From Cadophora sp. MPI-SDFR-AT-0126 (lineage: Eukaryota > Ascomycota > Leotiomycetes > Helotiales > Ploettnerulaceae): a stretch of DNA of 64,000 nucleotides. The position numbers and the translations under genes are program-made. The notes below the pieces were generated by a model. It made no database searches, was not told the DNA's origin, and was given only the letters and a program-made list of their open reading frames with translations. The stretch is from contig JAGMVK010000016.1 of assembly GCA_020747065.1 (NCBI GenBank), positions 1,302,001 through 1,366,000 on the forward strand. The letters run 5' to 3'. Positions 37,124-46,213 of the stretch are shown here, in pieces. Within the stretch, counting starts at the first letter, position 1; each line of letters starts with the position of its first letter.

Positions 37124-37568
37124 CGGGGGGTTTCTTCCATCGAAATTTATTGTCCGCACATGCATTTAGGGATAAAGGGGGATGGGAGGCCCACAATTTC
37201 CGATGTATTGGTGGGGGATCTACATTCAGTATCGCAAATTTCGCGGTCCCCTTCACACGCAACATTCCAACCCCGCAAATCCATTCCGCGCATGTTCTTC
37301 GATTTCAACTCCCGTGATCCCATAATTATGATCATAAATCCGATCAAACTTCGTAATGGGGTGCATTACCTCTAGGCTTCGGGCTCCTCCACCAGCTCCG
37401 GAACCTGAAAATGGACCAAAACTCTTCGAGTCAACACTTGTTACAAGTGCTGTTCTCGAGGCTGCAAAGCATTCCAAGCAACCGGCGGTATCCAAGTTAC
37501 AATCTTAAGCGAAGGCTTGTCCCGAGCTCCTGTGTTTACTTTTTGAACGGTGGTGTTACTGCGCTGGA
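37124..37568. other. 3' flank of the F-box-like pseudogene, nothing recognised
   Basis: Balanced sequence with several overlapping short frames on both strands and no domain. The solo LTR begins at its end. Confidence 0.4.
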
Positions 37569-37817
37569 TGTGACGATGCTATATCGTCACCTGACTGCCG
37601 CCTAGACAGGCCCAACGCCCCCTACAGGCTACAGCAGCTGCCTATAGGCTACAACTGTAGCCTATAAAGTAATTGGGATTAAATAGTCTTCTATGCTCCC
37701 AAGAGGGACCTTCTCTCCTTAGCTTTAGATCCTCGTATATAGGTATTTTACTTCTTTCAGGGCTTCGACCTATTTGCTTAGTGTCTCCCCTGAATCCTAA
37801 GTAACCGGGCCGTCACA
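37569..37817 (-). repeat. Solo LTR with TGTGACG...CGTCACA ends
   Basis: A 249-bp unit with perfect 7-bp inverted ends. On the minus strand it starts TGTGACGGCCCGGTTACTTAG, an LTR start of the kind seen in fungal Gypsy elements. No internal retrotransposon sequence adjoins. Flanking tgga (left) and taga (right) could be a target duplication altered by one RIP-type change. A perfect 11-bp-arm palindrome (tataggctaca, ac, tgtagcctata) lies at 37643-37666. Confidence 0.55.
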
Positions 37818-38387
37818 TAGACCAAGTACCAACTCCCTCTTAACTTGTCTTTCTCGTACACTTACTCCGTTTGAAGCTCCCACGACGACTAAAACTAACC
37901 GTATTCGAATCAAAACAACTCTTAAATGAGTTACCCCTCGTTTAATCTCAAGGAAATATAAATATACTTTACGGCAAATCTCACTTTCCAGAGATAATAT
38001 TAATACTCCACAACGAAACCGAAAAAACAGTAAAAGTCGAAGATTCCTTTAGAGAAAGCTTAAAAGCTTTGTGACTAGGCTTTTAACTTCTTTTTCGCGT
38101 CGTCGTATTTTTTTTAAAGGGGGAGGGGGGGGGGGGGGGGGGGGGGGGGGGTATAGTACCTAGATTCCAAAAGGTGTTCGGGCAGCTGGTATTTCTAAGC
38201 ACTTCCATTAACAAATACACAGGACAGTCATGTTTCAAGAGCTGTGCTCATGCGGACTTATAATTTTGCACGAGGATTTTATGCAAGGCTTGTTTAAATG
38301 GGACTTCGCAAAGAAGTTCGCTATCAGAGCGGCAATCTCTCCCTGCTTCTCAGTTCCGTATGTTAAGAGGAGTGTGGTGGATGCTGA
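37818..38387. other. Non-coding stretch with a long poly-G tract
   Basis: Partly AT-rich, then the G-run at 38119-38151, then about 230 bp of balanced sequence. An ATG at 38230 opens a 57-codon frame (MFQELCSCGLIILHEDFMQG) ending at 38403 just before the MYND fragment. I could not join the two by a frame-preserving intron. Confidence 0.35.
38119..38151 (+). repeat. Poly-G tract: G5-A-G27
   Basis: Twenty-seven consecutive G (38125-38151) preceded by five G and one A, following a T-run and AAA. Such a run is rare in fungal DNA and prone to sequencing error, so the length is uncertain. Confidence 0.9.
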
Positions 38388-38570
38388 GGATCTTCAGACC
38401 TGATAGGCAATATCAAGGTGTGTGGTAAATGCCACGGCGAAAAGGGCCGGGACGGGAAGGATCTGCTGCGATGCTCGAGATGTTTAGGAATCTGGTACTG
38501 CTCTACTGAATGCCAGCACGCTGATTGGAAGCTGCACAAGAAATCATATAAGAGTAAGACTAAGAAGTGA
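38388..38570 (+). pseudogene. MYND-type zinc finger fragment
   Basis: The frame reads VCGKCHGEKGRDGKDLLRCS, then RCLGIWYCSTECQHADWKLH, a near-complete MYND finger: C-x2-C, C-x2-C, Y-C-x3-C-Q and W-x3-H-K. The last expected cysteine after H-K-x-x is Tyr (TAT where TGT would fit, a TpG-to-TpA change). There is no ATG in the frame, which opens after a TGA at 38385. MYND fingers bind short Pro-rich peptides in partner proteins. This is either one exon of a decayed gene or an isolated remnant. Confidence 0.5.
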
Positions 38571-39138
38571 GTTGATTACAAGGTACACGTGCGTGAGAGG
38601 TCAGAAGGATCCGCACGATTCATGAGAGGGAAATTCATGCTGTGTCATGTTCTCTGCGGTCCTTGCGTCCTGGCTGGTGCGGAGGATCATCCTTCCAATT
38701 TTCAAACTTCTTCCGCGTATTTAGCTTAACAGTGCAATGCTAAACCTGGAACTCTATGTGCAATCAATCCACTATGTTTCACTGATCAAATTGTCGCAAT
38801 TATGTTTCTCATCCTTGATCCTGTAGTAGCGTTCATTTGTTTGTTTTAGATTGCTTCGCTTCGCTAAGCGAAGTCACAACAAGATGCGACCAGAATAAAT
38901 TTCTAAATGAGTATACTCTGAAGTGTTAGTCTCGACTATAGCTAAACTAAGAACTCAATTTTCAACAATATATCTACGGCCGGGTTCAACTATAGAAACT
39001 GATGTCTAGGACTTCCAGCCCGATTTACGAGCTTACACAGACCCCATAGGAGCACTCGTTCAACTGGCCAGCGCCTGCCTGTCTGCCACCTGCCTCCTTC
39101 GAACCCCAAACACTTGTCCTGTATCTAAATTCCTGTTT
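38571..39138. other. 3' flank of the HET-domain gene, nothing recognised
   Basis: Balanced intergenic sequence between the MYND fragment and the stop codon of the minus-strand HET gene. It contains the short palindrome ttcgcttcgctaagcgaag near 38854, which could fold into a hairpin in the transcript end. No gene seen. Confidence 0.4.
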
Positions 39139-42100
39139 CTAACCAAGGACATGCACCCCCCATTCCGCACTATACTCCACCTGTTTCTTCCTCTCAAGAA
39201 TATCAGTTGGTCCTACCACCCCTGCAACCCGCTGCAGGATCTCACGGTCCCACTTCGACCCATCCTTAGATGCCGACTCAGATACAGGCTTGCACAGCAG
39301 ATGCCCAAACATTGGCAGCTGATTGTTGTTCATATACAGCAACTTATACACACCATCTGGTACGGACTCCAGATATTCGCCCGCGGACCAGGATTTCGAA
39401 ATCGAAGGGAGACGCCCTAGGTAAGGCCCCTGCTCTAGGCCACGTGGGAGTGGATTGGGGGTGGGATTTCCACTGCAACTGGGGCAACTCGAGTTCTTAG
39501 TGCTGTGAGAGTGATTTGGGGTCATAAATACTTTTAGTCCACGAAGCGTCTTCTTCCGACAAACATACACGCTCCTCTGTACGGGATCACGGTTCTCCCA
39601 CATGCCACCACCACGGGTCTGCTTTGTGCCTCCGATCACGATTTGGGAGAGCATGGCGCTCATCTCGTCGTACTCGGTACGGACAACGACCAGCGACGAG
39701 AACGTTGCGAACACGATGTGGAAGCCAGGGAGGATCTGGTGGAAGGCTGGGTGAGATGAGATGGAGGAGAGTGTGAGGTCTTGCGGGTAGCTGGGTATAT
39801 CTGATGTCGAGTCCTTGGACGAGGCTGTTGAAATGTTTGGTTGATCATCGTCGTCTTCATAATTTGGGCTTTTCGGGCCGGGAATATGCATTTGAGAGGG
39901 ATCGAAGATACCCTGCCCGCTCCTGACATAGCCTTCCTTAAAGTACCATCCGCCACTTTCGTTGATTACATTAAGATACCGTTTCCCGTTGTGGCCAACG
40001 GATAGCGTGTAACATCTGATGCCATCGCAGGGCGCCAGATTCTCAACCAAGTCGTAGCTGTTGTTCCGCGCCTCGTTGGCAATCTCAACGAGACCCTTCC
40101 AAGCTGTCCACGACCACGAGGGGAATCGAGCTTTGGACCCAGCTTGGCCCTTCCTCTGATCTGGAAACCGGCGAGGCAGAGCACTGAGAATGTTAAAGAG
40201 CAGGTCATTTCCAAAATACTTCCTGCGCAATCCGAACAGGAAGTCAGATTGCTCTCTTTGCCGGATTATCGACAGGACTCCTGAGCATGCGTCGAGGATG
40301 TCCGTGTCGTGGGTCAATTGTCTCTGCGAATAGGCTTTGATGAGCGAGGCATAGGAGTTACGCAGCGATTCAGAGGTGTCTTTCTCCGTCGTAAGATCGT
40401 ACGCATGGCGGTCGAATCTGTCCGTCCACACATCGTGTGGCGTCGGGTCATGAATTGCCCTCCAGCCACGAAAGTCCATAGATTCGGATTCCCAGTGAGT
40501 TTCCTCGCACCAGGTGCACCTCTCACATTCGAAGTAGACCTGGTCTTTCGTGAACACCAATGCACGGGTGGAAAGGTGCCCTTCCTGGAATGTCCAGGCG
40601 CGGCTTTGGTACGTGGATGACAGGAGATAATTCTCAGAGAAGCCGATATCCAAATTGTTCTTCGCCACGTACATCTTAGTGTGGCTTCTGAATAGGACGC
40701 GGATATCAGGAAGCTCAAGCGTAAAGATGTTTCCCGCTCGGCTACCAGGACCTACACCAGGTAAGCCCGCATCAGCGCTGTCGCCGTGGGCAGCAATGAT
40801 GGTCAATACCGCATTGCCGTAAATCTGATGCATTTGTGGGATTTGGATGCTTTTGTCGGCAGGACTGTCCTGCAGAATGCACACGGCATCGATCCAGACG
40901 TATGTCTCCCCGATTCGTGCCACCACTTCGAGGGCATCATGGATCGTTTGTCCCAGCTGTCGATTGAAGAACCCAGGCTTTTTGAACTCGCTGAGGCGGT
41001 CCGTGGTCAGCAAGACTTTCTGCTGGGCTTTACCCCAGACGTAACTCAGTGCCACGAATCGAGGAACCAAGGACACTGGTCCTTGCCATTGAATCAGACA
41101 CCTTCGCCGTACGTCGACGAGGCGGATGGCTATATCGCCTGTAGCTTCTCGGCTGGGGTGGTTATGTGTCTTTTCGCACACACCGAGCCATTCTCGAAAG
41201 AGCAGGAAATTGCACTCGGCGTTCTTCCAACGCGCTTCGCCGAAAAGTCGATCGCTGAACGGGATTATCTGATTGGCCTCAATTTGCTCACTCTGGGCAC
41301 GAACATCCTGATGAACTCCTTGAATGACAAGCGGCATTCTCATGATCCAGTCGGCGTCTCTGGGATCGCCCAACTTATATCCGTACATGTACACCAGATT
41401 CAACATAACGACTTCCTTATCCTGCTGATTAGATCGTCTCCCCTTGAGCTGCATAATCTTCAAGACGCACCGACTTTTTGTGAAGAACTCGTCCTGGACG
41501 GCCGGGTTCTTGCGTGTTTGGCACCACAGTCGGTGGCAGAAGTCGCATTCCCGTCGACGCGATCTGAGGTCCCAGATGGTACCTAAGTAGTACAAATGGC
41601 CATGACGATAGTTCAGACTTCCATTGGCTTGTTCATCTAGGTCGATTCGCTGGATCTCCGTGAAGTGGCTGTGATTACTCCAGGTTGATACGGATTCGTC
41701 GTCGCTACTGTCACCATCGCCATCATCGAACTCTTCTACTCCATACACGTCTTCGGCATCAAAGCCACTATCGTCGTCGCCATCATTATCACTATCAGAT
41801 TCTCGTTTTCTTACTCCTTCCTCTCTTTCTGATACCAATCCGCCATCAGGGGACGTAGATCTGGGTCCTGAAATTGCGTGGCTTCTACTTTCAGATTGCG
41901 GCCGAGCTGGGCCTCCAATTTCAGTTGCAACCTCTCCAAGTCTATCGTGTTCGCCCAATTTCGAAGCCGCATTCTCGTTTGTGTCTTCAATACCGCGACG
42001 CTTTGACGGATCATCACCGCGATCTCCAGGTGGCGCAGCCACCTTCTCAACAGCCAGAATCTCATCCACGCCACCCGACATCGCCGGAGACGGAGAACTC

Positions 42101-42414
42101 CCTCTCGCATCCAGATCACGAATCTCCTGCTCCTCTTCCTCCCAACTCGAAAAGCTCAATTCATCGTAGAAAGCGGTGCGGATCTGCGGAAGGTAGTCGC
42201 TGGGGGGTTCCGTGCGCTTCGTCTTCCCGAACCCGGTCCATCTCAGCGACGGATCCTGGCCGTTGCCGCTGTACTCGGGGCGGAAGACAGTCGTCGTTCG
42301 CTGGGCCTCCTCGTCCCATTCGCGCGGGGTGAGGATGGCGGCGAAGTTGACCTGTTTGCAGAATTGGCAGAGCTTTGCGGGGGGCATGATAGCTCGTACT
42401 GGAATATTCGCCAC
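39139..42414 (-). CDS. Heterokaryon-incompatibility (HET) domain protein
   Basis: A single-exon 1091-aa protein. The HET domain spans roughly residues 452-620 with its landmarks: FVALSYVWG (453-461), YVWIDAVCILQD (505-516), IYGNAVLTIIAAHG (531-544) and SRAWTFQEGHLSTRALVF (604-621). HET proteins mediate non-self recognition and programmed cell death when incompatible fungal hyphae fuse. Ahead of the domain are two Cys pairs, CQFC at 16-19 (HET genes often begin with such a cysteine motif) and CDFC at 290-293, separated by a long acidic, Ser-rich, probably disordered stretch (about 95-250, DNDGDDDSGFDAED). The C-terminal 450 residues show no domain I can name. No stops or frame breaks, base composition normal. 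It is one of two intact host-type genes here. Confidence 0.9.
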   Translation of the reverse strand: MANIPVRAIMPPAKLCQFCKQVNFAAILTPREWDEEAQRTTTVFRPEYSGNGQDPSLRWTGFGKTKRTEPPSDYLPQIRTAFYDELSFSSWEEEEQEIRDLDARGSSPSPAMSGGVDEILAVEKVAAPPGDRGDDPSKRRGIEDTNENAASKLGEHDRLGEVATEIGGPARPQSESRSHAISGPRSTSPDGGLVSEREEGVRKRESDSDNDGDDDSGFDAEDVYGVEEFDDGDGDSSDDESVSTWSNHSHFTEIQRIDLDEQANGSLNYRHGHLYYLGTIWDLRSRRRECDFCHRLWCQTRKNPAVQDEFFTKSRCVLKIMQLKGRRSNQQDKEVVMLNLVYMYGYKLGDPRDADWIMRMPLVIQGVHQDVRAQSEQIEANQIIPFSDRLFGEARWKNAECNFLLFREWLGVCEKTHNHPSREATGDIAIRLVDVRRRCLIQWQGPVSLVPRFVALSYVWGKAQQKVLLTTDRLSEFKKPGFFNRQLGQTIHDALEVVARIGETYVWIDAVCILQDSPADKSIQIPQMHQIYGNAVLTIIAAHGDSADAGLPGVGPGSRAGNIFTLELPDIRVLFRSHTKMYVAKNNLDIGFSENYLLSSTYQSRAWTFQEGHLSTRALVFTKDQVYFECERCTWCEETHWESESMDFRGWRAIHDPTPHDVWTDRFDRHAYDLTTEKDTSESLRNSYASLIKAYSQRQLTHDTDILDACSGVLSIIRQREQSDFLFGLRRKYFGNDLLFNILSALPRRFPDQRKGQAGSKARFPSWSWTAWKGLVEIANEARNNSYDLVENLAPCDGIRCYTLSVGHNGKRYLNVINESGGWYFKEGYVRSGQGIFDPSQMHIPGPKSPNYEDDDDQPNISTASSKDSTSDIPSYPQDLTLSSISSHPAFHQILPGFHIVFATFSSLVVVRTEYDEMSAMLSQIVIGGTKQTRGGGMWENRDPVQRSVYVCRKKTLRGLKVFMTPNHSHSTKNSSCPSCSGNPTPNPLPRGLEQGPYLGRLPSISKSWSAGEYLESVPDGVYKLLYMNNNQLPMFGHLLCKPVSESASKDGSKWDREILQRVAGVVGPTDILERKKQVEYSAEWGVHVLG

Positions 42415-43690
42415 CTAGAATAATTTCGCCACTTGAAAAATCTTTAAGATGACCCTTGACCCTGTCCTTAGAAACGATCGAATCTTCGAACGGACGCGCT
42501 CTACTTGATGATTTTGCGAATGCTTTCTTTCATGTGGCTGCACAGATAATCAGTTGTATACTAAGTCGTACCCCGCTTTTATCTTATTTATATCTCATCG
42601 GGATGAGAAACTCCCCGTGCTTATATATACTGGCAGGAACTCCGCGCGGGAGCAGAAACCAGAGTCTCGGGAAATAGATAAACGTTTGACAGCAAGTCTG
42701 GATCAGGCGCTGGGGAACTTAGAAGGCCAGAATGGCTCTGAGTTGTTGTGCACAGGCTGACTCCGGGTGTTTAGGGGTCTTGGGGGCGCATGCGTTCTGC
42801 TCGGGCTTTGAGCCGGGCATCTTTCGTTCAAGATCGAGATCGTAGCGACGTCATCGGGGGGAGACTGATCGATTAATAGTAAATGACGTTGAGGATAATT
42901 TAATTTATATAAAATAAAAATTGTCGTCACTAGCTTAAAGATTTGGGGAGGCTTGGATGTTGAATGAGGCTCCCGGTTCTCTGGTGAAAGGTGCTGCAAA
43001 TGCTATATACTGTTGACAATAGTACCGCGGTCTCAGGTTCCTGTGTTACTACTGAGTGTAAAGCGTATCCCGTGGAAGGAGAAGGGCCATTTCTCGTGGT
43101 TGTCGTGGTGTTGTTTTCGGTGCATGCCTGGTGAAAGAGATGCTTAAGGCATACTTTTCGCTGGAAGCATGTGTACAACGCCGTGTTCAGGAGCCCAAGA
43201 CTGCGAACTTGGTTGTTGGGACCTTGTTCTCCTTGGACGTTGGGTTTAAAGATGGATATATCTTAACGCATTATAGCCACCCTAAGCTTTATACTTTTTA
43301 TTACGCATTCTAACTTGATAAGATGCCATCAACACCTTTCTACGTGAATATAGCCTTGATCAATTATAATTATCTTAAAATAGTCGTTTTGAGATTATAT
43401 AAGAGTTAGAGAGAGGTTCCTTGTTAGGAAAGGATATAGAGGTTTTAGACGTCATCTTTATTGTATGCGTAACGTGCTTAAGATATCCTCATGTGCACGA
43501 TCCGGCGATTGCAGTCATTCCTAGGTATTTGGATTATCGCTTTTACCTATATAGCCGGTTTAACCACTCATTGAGCTTTTTAATTGCTAACCTAGTATTT
43601 ATAATAAACGAAAATTTTCTATTACGGGGCTAAGATATAAGATCTTGATTCGAATCCGCGATCCCGATAACCTCTTTAATATAAGAGCTA
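42415..43690. other. Upstream region of the HET gene and intergenic space
   Basis: Begins with the promoter side of the minus-strand HET gene. Several overlapping short frames on both strands (60-100 codons) have no recognisable domain. Sequence turns AT-rich after about 43250. The pogo-family relic begins at its end. Confidence 0.4.
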
Positions 43691-43734
43691 ACGTCTAACC
43701 CCTGCTTTCCGCCCACCTCTACATTCCGCCCACC
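43691..43734 (+). repeat. Left TIR of the decayed pogo element
   Basis: Contains ttccgcccacc at 43707-43717 and 43724-43734, 17 bp apart; a third degenerate copy (ttccgtcacc) begins at 43742, just inside the TIR. Confidence 0.9.
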
Positions 43735-43849
43735 CTGCTAATTCCGTCACCTGATTTTTAATACTTAATAACTCTATTCTGCGTTAACCTCTATATATGA
43801 TATTATAGAATCTGAATCTCTATCTGATTCTGATTCTACAGGTCTAATT

Positions 43850-45375
43850 TAACGCTCTCTAGCTGTAATTTAAGCCTCCTTAATTGCACGTGTTATCGCA
43901 AACCGGGAATTTGGACTAGTTAGGACTTTCCTCTTTTTCCTTAGCTGTACTTACTCTAATCTCTCTTCTAATTCTTTGACCTTTATATTTACCTTCCCTA
44001 ATTCATAGTCTCTTTCGTCCATTCCTTTTATAACCTTCCTGAAGAGTAAACGCTTGACTGGAAGTTAGTTATGTGACTCGCTAGCTAAGGTCCGAATCTA
44101 TACGTATATCTCTTTCCGGTTCTTTAGAGTATGCAACTTAATTAAAGTATCGGAAACCTCTAGAGGTAGTATTAGTATCTCTTAAGCCTTTATAGAAGAC
44201 GGAATTATTGATTTATTACTATTTTCTAATAGCAAAGGGCTCATTAAAGGCTTCGCTATAAAGACCGGCTATAGACCTGTAGTCCTCTACTTAGCCTTAA
44301 TATTAGAAGGGGTAAAGCTTTCTAGGTGTATCTTCCGGTAATAGATGAGGAAATTGCGCTTGCTAATTAGTGTAAAATCAATTATTAAACTCAACTTTTA
44401 AAGCTCTTTTCGGTAGGCACGCTTTAATAAAGAGAAAACTATCAAATCTAAAGATTGTAAGACGTGTGACGTATATGTAAGTAAGAAAAGAAGGTATATA
44501 TTATGCTCAAAGCACCTCTAAAGGAAATCTGTAGTCTTATAGCTTCCGTGGCTGTCTAAAATAAGGAGTCTTGTAGAATAGTCACGTAGTTAGGTCTGCG
44601 GGATAAAGACCTTTTCCAGCTACTCCAGAGCCGTCTGGTCAGTTATCTACTTATTATTAGTGGCTGTAAAGTACTATTAATCGAATATATCTAATTGAGA
44701 TGGAAACCACTGTTATTAGACCGATTTTCCCTTGTAAATTACTGCTAGAAACGTGGAGAGGCTAGTTGCGAATATGCACTCAATAATTAACGTCCAGGTA
44801 CGTGAACCTGGCTATTTTCCTTGAACCTTGCGTTTCTTAGCACTTCCTACGATATAGCTATTAAGACTATAGCCTTCTATAACACCAGTCTTGTCCATAT
44901 TCTATCGTTGGGAGGCTGGAATAGCCTTGATTACCGGAATCTCCAATTTTTAGAACTACAGCTTAATAACTTCAGAGTAAGTACAATTAATACGTACAGA
45001 ATCAACGTATATCTGCCTCTTAGTCTTAAGAACAGGATTACGTGCTAAAAACCGCGTCATCTAGTATTTTCTAAGTAGTTAGTAGTCTCCTTGAATAGCT
45101 AAAAGCCTCTCTCTAAAAACCCGTATCTGCGCGTAGGTAACTCCATAGCTAAGAGACTCTTGAGTTAAAATCTAATTAGTTAATCGATCTTCGACTACTG
45201 TAAGTAGCCTTTGTAAGTACTTAGCGGCCTCCTGATATAATTATGTTATTGCATTCCGACTACGAAGGGTAGACCTTGGAATACCCTACTCTAAGCATGC
45301 CTTTCGTAAGGACTTGCTATTTGCGATTTCCTTAATAGCACACATGACGTCATGTTCAGTATATTGAGGCTTCAT
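43850..45375 (-). pseudogene. pogo transposase pseudogene
   Basis: From ATG 45375 the minus strand reads MKPQYTEHDVMCAIKEIANS, then KSLRKACLE, stop, GIPRSTLRSR: a psq-type HTH. All three catalytic Asp positions are still present: NMDKTGVIEG near 44895, LLILDSHGSY near 44570, and the QSLDL segment near 44430 followed by FSLLKRAYRKEL. Between them are several TAG/TAA stops and some frame disruption. It cannot make a full transposase, but its TIRs could still be mobilised by a related enzyme. Downstream end approximate. Confidence 0.8.
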
Positions 45376-45479
45376 GATAAGATCAATCTACATTCCAAAT
45401 TTCAAGAAAATCGATTAGAGAATAAAATATTAAATAATTATTGAAGTTAGGTAGTATAAGAAGCGGTGAGGTTAAGCGA

Positions 45480-45523
45480 GGTGGGCGGAATGTAGGGGTG
45501 GGCGGAAAGCAGGGGTTAGACGT
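45480..45523 (-). repeat. Right TIR of the decayed pogo element
   Basis: Inverted match of 43691-43734. The two ggtgggcggaa copies are at 45480-45490 and 45497-45507, again 17 bp apart. Confidence 0.9.
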
Positions 45524-45733
45524 TATCCTAGACGCAAATATCATAATCCTTTATAATAGGTATAAAATCACGAGAAACTGCTAGTTCTTTAGACACGAAA
45601 CCTCGAGCGTCACTCGGAAGCCTAAGCATAGCCCATTTCCCCTGCTAGTCGGTTTAAACGAGAAGGTGTTCCTCTCAAAAGTTCACGAATTATTACCGCC
45701 AGATCAAATTAAGGATGCCCCACCAAGGTATAA

Positions 45734-46213
45734 TCAGGATACTAGATAGCTTAAAACGGCGCAACAACAATTGTGAAGTGATAGGTCAAGGGATGCTTCG
45801 TGTTTGCGTGCGTATGTATATAGCTTGAAATTTGATATATACAAGAATATTTTAGCTAATATATACCAATCCGAGGGTGGCATAGCTTCGCTGGTGAAAA
45901 TGGTGCTGGTGATGCCGGCAGTGCTGTAGGCGGTGCTAATGCCGAAGCTGTTGGTGCTGGCGGTGTTGCTGTCGATATTACTATCGATGTTGCTGGTGTA
46001 GTTTATATTGCTGGCGGATGTGGTTTTGTTGGCGGAGATGAGGGAGTTGCTGTTAGCGGGGGAGCTGCGGGCTGTACTGCTGTTGCCTCCTGGCAGGGCT
46101 AGTGTTCTTGCTAGTGAAGGTGGTGAGACGGTGGAAGGGTTAGCTCTACTAAGAGCTCGCGGAGCTTTCCTTATCTTCCGGTTCGGCTCTTGGAGCTGAG
46201 GAATGTATGCCAA
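45734..46213 (-). CDS. Hypothetical Ser/Thr/Asn-rich protein, doubtful
   Basis: A 159-codon open frame. Residues 1-45 are basic and Pro-rich (IRKAPRALSRANPSTVSPPS), residues about 50-110 are low-complexity Ser/Thr/Asn (SNIDSNIDSNTASTNS), then a hydrophobic patch (WYILAKIFLYISNFKLYTYA) that may be a chance AT-rich reading. No family recognised. The plus strand opposite carries gctggtgctggcggtgctg-like repeats, so the frame may only mirror a low-complexity repeat. It could also be the tail of a decayed gene, because coding-like sequence continues upstream to about 46620 in other frames. Confidence 0.25.
   Translation of the reverse strand: MAYIPQLQEPNRKIRKAPRALSRANPSTVSPPSLARTLALPGGNSSTARSSPANSNSLISANKTTSASNINYTSNIDSNIDSNTASTNSFGISTAYSTAGITSTIFTSEAMPPSDWYILAKIFLYISNFKLYTYARKHEASLDLSLHNCCCAVLSYLVS

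Larger units (their letters stand above)
43691..45523 (-). mobile_element. Decayed pogo-family DNA transposon
   Basis: An 1833-bp element with 44-bp TIRs (43691-43734 and 45480-45523, one mismatch) starting acgtctaacccctgctttcc and flanked by TA on both sides (43689-43690 and 45524-45525). The inside carries a stop-broken pogo transposase on the minus strand. TIRs are GC-rich and well preserved while the coding part has RIP-type decay. The TIR sequence is unrelated to the intact pogo at 13.7 kb apart from the first four bases (acgt). Confidence 0.88.

Noticed and set aside
40786..41586. 266-codon plus-strand open frame
   Set aside because: It lies antisense inside the HET-domain gene, has no recognisable domain, and the HET reading explains the sequence.
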